Positions 57,936 to 64,000 of a stretch of 64,000 nucleotides of DNA are shown piece by piece. The stretch comes from Streptomyces collinus (GTDB taxonomy: Bacteria > Actinomycetota > Actinomycetes > Streptomycetales > Streptomycetaceae). The position numbers and the translations under genes are program-made. The notes below the pieces were generated by a model. That model did not search any database. It had not been told where the DNA came from and was given only the letters and a program-made list of their open reading frames with translations. How positions within the stretch are numbered: position 1 is the stretch's first letter; each line of letters begins with the position of its first letter. The stretch spans positions 5,332,001 to 5,396,000 of the forward strand of contig NZ_CP133771.1 of NCBI RefSeq assembly GCF_031348265.1, in the 5' to 3' direction.

Positions 57936-59441
57936 ATGACTGCCAACGTCGACGGAGTGCCCGGTAAATTCGCGACACTCGGGCTGACCTACGACGACGT
58001 GCTGCTGCTGCCGGGTGCATCCGAAGTGCTCCCCAACGCGGTCGACACCTCGTCCCGCATCTCCCGCAACGTCCGGGTCAACATCCCGCTGCTCTCCGCG
58101 GCGATGGACAAGGTGACCGAGTCCCGCATGGCGATCGCGATGGCCCGCCAGGGCGGCGTCGGCGTGCTGCACCGCAACCTCTCCATCGAGGACCAGGTCA
58201 ACCAGGTCGACCTGGTGAAGCGCTCCGAGTCCGGCATGGTCACCGACCCGATCACGGTGCACCCCGACGCCACGCTGGGCGAGGCCGACGCCCTGTGCGC
58301 CAAGTTCCGCATCAGCGGCGTCCCGGTCACCGACGGCAACAAGAAGCTGCTCGGCATCGTCACCAACCGCGACATGGCCTTCGAGACCGACCGCACGCGT
58401 CAGGTGCGCGAGGTCATGACGCCGATGCCGCTGGTCACCGGCAAGGTCGGCATCTCCGGCGCCGACGCCATGGAGCTGTTGCGCCGCCACAAGATCGAGA
58501 AGCTTCCCCTGGTCGACGACGCGGGTGTCCTCAAGGGCCTCATCACGGTCAAGGACTTCGTCAAGGCCGAGCAGTACCCCAACGCGGCCAAGGACTCCGA
58601 GGGCCGGCTGCTCGTCGGTGCGGCCGTGGGAGCCAGCCCCGAGGCCCTGGAGCGTGCCCAGGCGCTCGCCGGTGCCGGTGTGGACTTCCTGGTCGTCGAC
58701 ACCTCGCACGGCCACAACAGCAACGCCCTCAGCTGGATGGCGAAGATCAAGTCGAGCGTCGGCGTCGACGTGATCGGCGGCAACGTCGCCACGCGTGACG
58801 GCGCCCAGGCGCTGATCGACGCCGGCGTCGACGGCATCAAGGTGGGCGTGGGCCCCGGCTCGATCTGCACCACCCGCGTGGTCGCCGGTATCGGCGTCCC
58901 GCAGGTCACGGCCATCTACGAGGCGTCCCTCGCGGCCCGCCCGGCCGGTATCCCGCTGATCGGCGACGGCGGCCTGCAGTACTCCGGCGACATCGGCAAG
59001 GCCCTGGCCGCCGGTGCCGACACCGTGATGCTGGGCAGTCTCCTCGCCGGCTGTGAGGAGTCCCCGGGCGAGCTGCAGTTCATCAACGGCAAGCAGTTCA
59101 AGTCGTACCGCGGCATGGGCTCGCTCGGCGCGATGCAGTCCCGCGGCCAGGCCAAGTCGTACTCCAAGGACCGTTACTTCCAGGCCGAGGTCGGCTCCGA
59201 CGACAAGCTCGTGCCCGAGGGCATCGAGGGCCAGGTGCCCTACCGCGGCCCGCTGGCCAACGTCCTGCACCAGCTCGTCGGCGGTCTGCGCCAGACCATG
59301 GGCTACGTGGGCGCCGCATCCATCGACGAGATGGAGACCAAGGGCCGCTTCGTCCGGATCACCTCCGCGGGCCTCAAGGAGAGCCACCCGCACGACATCC
59401 AGATGACGGTCGAGGCACCGAACTACAGCCGCAGCAAGTAG
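57936..59441 (+). CDS. guaB: Inosine-5'-monophosphate dehydrogenase
   Basis: IMPDH (501 aa) oxidises IMP to XMP, the controlled step of GTP synthesis. The TIM barrel is interrupted by two CBS domains (about 105-225, EVMTPMPLV, FVKAEQYP). Catalytic Cys311 is in GPGSICTTRVVAG, and the flap and Arg-Tyr region in SYSKDRYFQAE. A TAGCAT box (57891-57896) about 40 nt upstream may be its -10. A second family member follows. Confidence 0.97.
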   Translation: MTANVDGVPGKFATLGLTYDDVLLLPGASEVLPNAVDTSSRISRNVRVNIPLLSAAMDKVTESRMAIAMARQGGVGVLHRNLSIEDQVNQVDLVKRSESGMVTDPITVHPDATLGEADALCAKFRISGVPVTDGNKKLLGIVTNRDMAFETDRTRQVREVMTPMPLVTGKVGISGADAMELLRRHKIEKLPLVDDAGVLKGLITVKDFVKAEQYPNAAKDSEGRLLVGAAVGASPEALERAQALAGAGVDFLVVDTSHGHNSNALSWMAKIKSSVGVDVIGGNVATRDGAQALIDAGVDGIKVGVGPGSICTTRVVAGIGVPQVTAIYEASLAARPAGIPLIGDGGLQYSGDIGKALAAGADTVMLGSLLAGCEESPGELQFINGKQFKSYRGMGSLGAMQSRGQAKSYSKDRYFQAEVGSDDKLVPEGIEGQVPYRGPLANVLHQLVGGLRQTMGYVGAASIDEMETKGRFVRITSAGLKESHPHDIQMTVEAPNYSRSK

Positions 59442-59544
59442 CGGCCGGCCTCCCAGGGCGGCTCCGGAGCATCCGGGGCCGCCCTCGCCGTGCCCGTCGG
59501 CGATACTGGAAGACGCTGCAACGCATCAGGGAAAGGCCACAGAC

Positions 59545-60669
59545 GTGACTGAGATCGAGATCGGGCGCGGCAAGCGCGGCCGCCGGGCGTACGCCTTCGA
59601 CGACATCGCCGTCGTCCCCAGCCGCCGTACGCGGGACCCGAAGGAGGTCTCGATCGCCTGGCAGATCGACGCCTACCGCTTCGAGCTGCCCTTCCTGGCC
59701 GCCCCCATGGACTCGGTCGTCTCCCCGGCCACCGCCATCCGTATCGGCGAGCTCGGCGGCCTCGGCGTGCTGAACCTCGAAGGCCTGTGGACGCGCTACG
59801 AGGACCCGCAGCCGTTGCTCGACGAGATCACCGGGCTGGACGCGGAGACCGCGACCCGCCGTCTGCAGGAGATCTATGCGGCTCCCATCAAGGAGGAGCT
59901 GATCGGGCAGCGCCTCAAGGAGGTGCGCGACTCCGGCGTCGTCACCGCCGCCGCGCTCTCCCCGCAGCGCACCGCCCAGTTCTCCAAGGCCGTCGTGGAC
60001 GCGGGCGTGGACATCTTCGTCATCCGCGGTACGACGGTCTCCGCCGAGCACGTCTCCGGCGCGCACGAGCCGCTCAACCTCAAGCAGTTCATCTACGAGC
60101 TGGACGTCCCGGTGATCGTCGGCGGCTGCGCCACGTACACGGCGGCCCTGCACCTGATGCGCACCGGCGCGGCGGGTGTGCTGGTCGGCTTCGGCGGCGG
60201 CGCCGCGCACACCACGCGCAACGTGCTCGGTATCCAGGTGCCCATGGCGACGGCGGTCGCCGACGTGGCCGCCGCGCGCCGCGACTACATGGACGAGTCG
60301 GGCGGCCGGTACGTGCACGTGATCGCGGACGGCGGTGTCGGCTGGTCCGGCGACCTGCCCAAGGCGATCGCCTGCGGCGCGGACTCGGTGATGATGGGCT
60401 CCCCGCTGGCCCGTGCCACGGACGGGCCGGGCCGTGGCCACCACTGGGGCATGGAGGCCGTGAACGAGGAGCTGCCGCGCGGCAAGAAGGTCGCCCTCGG
60501 TACGGTCGGCACCCTGGAGGAGATCCTCACGGGCCCGTCCCACACCCCCGACGGCTCGATGAACCTCTTCGGCGCCCTGCGCCGCGCCATGTCCATGACG
60601 GGCTACAGCGAGCTCAAGGAGTTCCAGCGCGTCGAGGTGACGGTGGCGGACTCACAGCACTCGCGGTAG
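59545..60669 (+). CDS. guaB3: IMPDH-family protein GuaB3
   Basis: A 374-aa barrel protein without CBS domains. Family blocks are AFDDIAVVPSRRTRDPKEV, PFLAAPMDSVVSPATA and IADGGVGWSGDLPKAIACGADSVM (positions about 255-278). At the place of the catalytic Cys (GSICTTR in GuaB) it has GGAAHTTR, His222, so the usual Cys-XMP chemistry cannot occur there. GTG start. It follows guaB by 103 nt, as in other actinobacteria. Its activity is unclear; GMP reductase activity has been reported for some GuaB3 proteins. Confidence 0.9.
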   Translation: MTEIEIGRGKRGRRAYAFDDIAVVPSRRTRDPKEVSIAWQIDAYRFELPFLAAPMDSVVSPATAIRIGELGGLGVLNLEGLWTRYEDPQPLLDEITGLDAETATRRLQEIYAAPIKEELIGQRLKEVRDSGVVTAAALSPQRTAQFSKAVVDAGVDIFVIRGTTVSAEHVSGAHEPLNLKQFIYELDVPVIVGGCATYTAALHLMRTGAAGVLVGFGGGAAHTTRNVLGIQVPMATAVADVAAARRDYMDESGGRYVHVIADGGVGWSGDLPKAIACGADSVMMGSPLARATDGPGRGHHWGMEAVNEELPRGKKVALGTVGTLEEILTGPSHTPDGSMNLFGALRRAMSMTGYSELKEFQRVEVTVADSQHSR

Positions 60670-60686
60670 TCCGTTCCGACGGAGAA

Positions 60687-60722
60687 GGGCCTGGTCACTC
60701 GGGGGAGTGACCGGGCCCTTTT
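60687..60722 (+). terminator. Rho-independent terminator after guaB3
   Basis: A 14-bp stem with one G-U pair (60687-60700 with 60705-60718), loop GGGG, followed by TTTTG. It closes the guaB-guaB3 unit. Confidence 0.92.
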
Positions 60723-61214
60723 GCGTGCCCAAGTGGCTCTGGCGGGGCGCGTGTTGCCGTTGGGGGGCGCACGGGTGCCTTCGGGCCCTTCGGCCCCGTG
60801 GAAGGCGGTTTCGAGGCGCTAGTGTCCTTGATCGGCGCCCCGGTTCTTCTGGGTGCCCCCTTCCAAGGACATGGTCCGGACCCCGCCCTCGGGGCCCGGC
60901 CCGAATTCCGACGTGCCGCCTACCGGGTCGCTGGGCGGCGTGGTGGAAGGGGGCGCCCATGGGACGTCACCGCAAGCCCACCCGCTGGGACCGACTCCGT
61001 CTTCGGATGGTGCAGTGCCGGAGGAGGTGGATCTTGCGGATTTTCGGATGGTGAGCGGCCGCCCCCACGAGAACTAGGGGCGGACACTCCGTGATCCATC
61101 CAGGAGCCTGCCGCAGTGGCCACTGCGGTGGGCTCCACCTGTGTCCGTAAGGTACCCGCGCCGCGTGCCTCATGCCACCAGTCGCCTGGGCTCACGCACC
61201 CCGCGCGCCCCCCT
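60723..61214 (+). other. Stretch without a confident gene between guaB3 and the sugar dehydrogenase
   Basis: Three frames are open for 70-115 codons but none stands out. The best local signal is an ATG at 60959 (MGRHRKPTRWDRLRLRMVQ, 31 aa) with GGAAGGGGG before it. A hairpin pairs CCGCCCC (61059-61065) with GGGGCGG (61077-61083). A larger palindrome lies at 61103-61136. Confidence 0.5.
61103..61136. terminator. Large palindrome downstream of the sugar dehydrogenase
   Basis: A perfect 18-bp palindrome (61111-61128) is flanked by GGAGCC (61103-61108) and GGCTCC (61131-61136), with two unpaired bases on each side. It lies about 80 nt after the stop of the minus-strand gene and probably terminates it. 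Confidence 0.6.
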
Positions 61215-62423
61215 TCACAACCGATGCGCCGCCCCCGTAGGCGCCGCCCCTCGCGTGTCCAGCAGCAGCTGGGCCTTCACCGACAGGCCCTGGAGGTCAT
61301 ACGTGCGGTGCTGCTGGAGGAGGATGGTCAGGTCCGCGTCGGCTGCTGCCTCGTAGAGGGAGTCAGCGCGGGGGATCGGGTGGTCGTAGACGCTCCAGGA
61401 CGGGACGTACGGGTCGTGGTAGCTGACCGTCGCGCCCAGTTCCCTCAGACGCAGGGCGATCTCCCGGGCCGGAGTGCCCTGGAGGTCGGCGAGGTCGGGC
61501 TTGTAGGTGACGCCGAGGAGGAGCACGCGGGCGCCCCGGGCCGACTTGCCGTGTTCGTTGAGGAGGGCGGCGGCGCGCTGGACGACGTAGCCCGGCATGC
61601 GGTTGTTGACCTCCTGGGCCAGTTCCACCATGCGCAGCCCGCGGCCGCCGCCGGCGGTCATGTCCTGGGGGACGGAGTGGCCGCCGACGCCGGGGCCCGG
61701 GCGGAAGGCCTGGAAGCCGAACGGCTTGGTCTCCGCGCAGCGGATGACGTCCCACAGGTCGACGCCCAGGTCGTTGCAGAGGACGGCCATCTCGTTGACG
61801 AGGGCGATGTTCACGTGCCGGTAGTTGGTCTCCAGCAACTGCACGGTCTCCGCTTCGCGGGGTCCACGCGCACGTACCACCTTGTCGGTCAGCCGTGCGT
61901 GGAACGCGGCGGCCGACTCGGTGCAGGCCGGGGTGAGGCCGCCGATGACCTTGGGGGTGGTGGCGGGCGTGACGTCGCGGTTGCCCGGGTCGACGCGGCT
62001 GGGGGAGTACGCGAGGTGGAAGTCGCGCCCGGCGCGCAGACCGGAGCCCTCCTCCAGGAGCGGACGCAGGAATCCCTCAGTCGTCCCCGGGTACACGGGT
62101 GACTCCAGGATCACTGTGGTGTGCGGGCGCAGATGGGCGGCCAGGGTGCGGGCGGCCGTCTCCAGCTGGCTCAGGTCGAGCCCGCCGTCCGCGCCCCGCG
62201 GGGTCGGCGCGCAGATGACCGCGGTGCGTACCCGGCCGAGCTCGGCCGGGTCGGTGGTCGGCCGGAAGCCCCCCGCGAGCATCCGGCGCAGTTCGGCGGG
62301 GCTGAGCGAGCCCGCCTCGGGTCCGGTCCGGTAGCCGATGGTGGGGATGCCGGCGGCGACGGCGGCCTGGGCCAGGGGCAGGCCGTACGTGCCGAGTCCG
62401 ATGACGGCGAGATCTGCGGGCAT
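61215..62423 (-). CDS. Divergent nucleotide-sugar dehydrogenase with Cys-to-Ser active site
   Basis: A 402-aa protein of the UDP-glucose/UDP-ManNAc dehydrogenase family. It has an N-terminal Rossmann start (AVIGLGTYGLPLAQAA), SPSRVDPGN, the Lys and Asn regions ETKPFGF and NYRHVNIALVNE, and LLGVTYKPDLADLQGTP. The catalytic Cys loop, normally GGHCIP, is GGHSVPQD, with Ser250. The NAD acidic residue after the second strand also seems absent (GYRTGPEAG). Role unclear. Confidence 0.85.
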   Translation of the reverse strand: MPADLAVIGLGTYGLPLAQAAVAAGIPTIGYRTGPEAGSLSPAELRRMLAGGFRPTTDPAELGRVRTAVICAPTPRGADGGLDLSQLETAARTLAAHLRPHTTVILESPVYPGTTEGFLRPLLEEGSGLRAGRDFHLAYSPSRVDPGNRDVTPATTPKVIGGLTPACTESAAAFHARLTDKVVRARGPREAETVQLLETNYRHVNIALVNEMAVLCNDLGVDLWDVIRCAETKPFGFQAFRPGPGVGGHSVPQDMTAGGGRGLRMVELAQEVNNRMPGYVVQRAAALLNEHGKSARGARVLLLGVTYKPDLADLQGTPAREIALRLRELGATVSYHDPYVPSWSVYDHPIPRADSLYEAAADADLTILLQQHRTYDLQGLSVKAQLLLDTRGAAPTGAAHRL

Positions 62424-62691
62424 GGCGGCCGTCCTTCCCGATAGCCGAAGTGGGACAGGTGCGCAAGCCCTGTGGACAGAACGGGCGAGCGCAATGTCAG
62501 ACTAGGAGTAAATATGACCGATATGCGGGATTGCCCGGCCGAGTTTCGGTGAGTGTTCCGTGAGCGTTGTCCACAGGCTGAGGGTCCGTGGTGGCTGAAG
62601 TCGGGCAACCCGGTCAGAATCTGGGCAGGGGATACGGACGGGGTCTCACCCGACGGGTGCGGCCCGCGCGACCGATGAGCGGGAGGCAGCG

Positions 62692-64000
62692 GTGAGGACA
62701 GCGACACTCGGACCGGCGCAGCGCGCCGAGTCACTCGCATCTATGGCCGAGCGCGAGCTGGACGTGCTGGTGGTGGGTGCAGGCGTGGTCGGTGCGGGCA
62801 CCGCGCTCGACGCCGTGACGCGGGGCTTGTCCACCGGTCTGGTCGAAGCCCGTGACTGGGCGTCCGGCACCTCGAGCCGGTCCAGCAAGCTCATCCACGG
62901 CGGCCTGCGCTATCTGGAGATGCTCGACTTCGCCCTCGTCCGCGAGGCCCTCAAGGAACGCGGCCTGCTGCTGGAGCGGCTCGCCCCGCACCTGGTGAAG
63001 CCCGTGCCGTTCCTCTATCCGTTGCAGCACAAAGGGTGGGAGCGGCTGTACGCCGGGTCGGGCGTCGCCATGTACGACGCCATGTCCATGGCGCGCGGGC
63101 ACGGCCGGGGCCTGCCGATGCACCGTCACCTGACGCGCTCTCACGCCCTGCGCGTGGCCCCCTGCTTGAAGAAGGACGCCCTGGTCGGGGCGTTGCAGTA
63201 CTACGACGCCCAGATGGACGACGCCCGGTATGTGACGAACCTGGTGCGCACGGCGGTGGCGTACGGCGCGAAGGCGGCCAACCGCGCCCGTGTGACGGGG
63301 TTCCTGCGCGAGGGTGAGCGGGTCGTCGGCGCGCGGGTGCAGGACGTCGAGGGGGGCGGTGAGTACGAGATCCGCGCCAAGCAGGTCGTCAACGCCACCG
63401 GCGTGTGGACGGACGACACCCAGGCGATGGTCGGGGAGCGCGGCCAGTTCCACGTCCGGGCGTCCAAGGGCATCCACCTGGTCGTCCCGCGCGACCGGAT
63501 CCATTCCACGACCGGGCTGATCCTGCGCACGGAGAAGTCCGTGCTGTTCGTCATCCCCTGGGGCCGGCACTGGATCGTCGGCACCACGGACACCGACTGG
63601 GACCTCGACAAGGCCCACCCCGCCGCCTCCAGCGCGGACATCGACTACCTGCTGGAACACGTGAACTCGGTGCTCTCGGTGCCGCTCACGAGGGACGACG
63701 TCCAAGGCGTGTACGCGGGCCTGCGGCCGCTGCTCGCCGGCGAGTCGGACGCCACCAGCAAGCTCTCGCGCGAGCACACCGTGGCGCATCCGGTGCCCGG
63801 GCTGGTCGTCGTGGCGGGCGGCAAGTACACGACGTACCGGGTCATGGCCAAGGACGCGGTGGACGCGGCGGTGCACGGGCTCGACATGCGCGTCGCCGAG
63901 TGCGTCACCGAGGACGTGCCGCTGCTGGGCGCCGAGGGCTACCGGGCGCTGTGGAACGCGCGGGCGCGGATCGCCGCCCGGACCGGACTCCACGTGGTGC
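62692..64000 (+). CDS. glpD: Glycerol-3-phosphate dehydrogenase (partial, runs off the window)
   Basis: The first 436 residues of GlpD, which oxidises glycerol-3-phosphate to dihydroxyacetone phosphate at the membrane. The FAD motif is VVGAGVVGAGTALDA (near 27), with SSRSSKLIHGGLRYLE, WIVGTTDTDWD and VVAGGKYTTYR further on. GTG start with GGGAGG 5 bases upstream. About 120 residues are missing beyond the window. It is divergent from the sugar dehydrogenase. Confidence 0.95.
   Translation, partial: MRTATLGPAQRAESLASMAERELDVLVVGAGVVGAGTALDAVTRGLSTGLVEARDWASGTSSRSSKLIHGGLRYLEMLDFALVREALKERGLLLERLAPHLVKPVPFLYPLQHKGWERLYAGSGVAMYDAMSMARGHGRGLPMHRHLTRSHALRVAPCLKKDALVGALQYYDAQMDDARYVTNLVRTAVAYGAKAANRARVTGFLREGERVVGARVQDVEGGGEYEIRAKQVVNATGVWTDDTQAMVGERGQFHVRASKGIHLVVPRDRIHSTTGLILRTEKSVLFVIPWGRHWIVGTTDTDWDLDKAHPAASSADIDYLLEHVNSVLSVPLTRDDVQGVYAGLRPLLAGESDATSKLSREHTVAHPVPGLVVVAGGKYTTYRVMAKDAVDAAVHGLDMRVAECVTEDVPLLGAEGYRALWNARARIAARTGLHVV

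Overview
The window is a high-GC actinobacterial chromosome segment, almost certainly Streptomyces. The evidence is the codon use (nearly every third base is G or C), the presence of whiD and bldM, the S10/spc/alpha ribosomal gene order without rpsD, twin CIRCE elements before groES, and many leaderless genes. As I remember the Streptomyces coelicolor core chromosome, the backbone order is the same; I could not check this. I see no tRNA, rRNA, insertion sequence, phage gene or CRISPR array.

Region 1 (1-17,487) is the ribosomal superoperon: S10 operon (rpsJ to rpsQ), spc operon (rplN to rplO, then secY, adk, map, infA, rpmJ) and alpha operon (rpsM, rpsK, rpoA, rplQ, truA). It is divided by strong GC-rich hairpins. 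Region 2 (17,495-31,632) holds rplM-rpsI, then precursor and cofactor genes (glmM, coaA, glmS, acpS, nnr) mixed with membrane and secreted proteins, a DrrAB-like ABC exporter and a secreted beta-helix protein. Region 3 (32,180-38,741) holds alr, an alpha/beta hydrolase and the t6A/RimI genes (tsaE, tsaB, rimI, tsaD), with an L,D-transpeptidase-like protein that has lost its catalytic residues.

Region 4 (38,752-49,654) looks accessory. It has a xylan module (GH3 glycosidase, LacI regulator, secreted GH10-CBM2 xylanase) tied together by CGAA...TTCG operators, an LCP protein, a DGPF protein with its ECF42 sigma factor, a methyltransferase and two tandem lipoprotein polysaccharide deacetylases. 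Region 5 (49,708-60,722) is the groES-groEL1 / whiD / bldM / ShbA-type sigma / guaB / guaB3 block, with a textbook sigma-BldN promoter before bldM; an ABM-SnoaL fusion, an SDR, a MOSC protein and a LysR regulator lie inside it. Region 6 (60,723-64,000) has a divergent nucleotide-sugar dehydrogenase whose active-site cysteine is serine, and the start of glpD, cut by the window end.

No wholly new multi-gene system is evident. The best leads are enzyme homologues with substituted catalytic residues (LdtA-like at 35,576, UDP-sugar dehydrogenase at 61,215, GuaB3 at 59,545), the local xylan regulon, the ECF42-DGPF promoter, candidate small ORFs in the rpmJ-rpsM and whiD-bldM gaps, and several repeat families in gene-free stretches.
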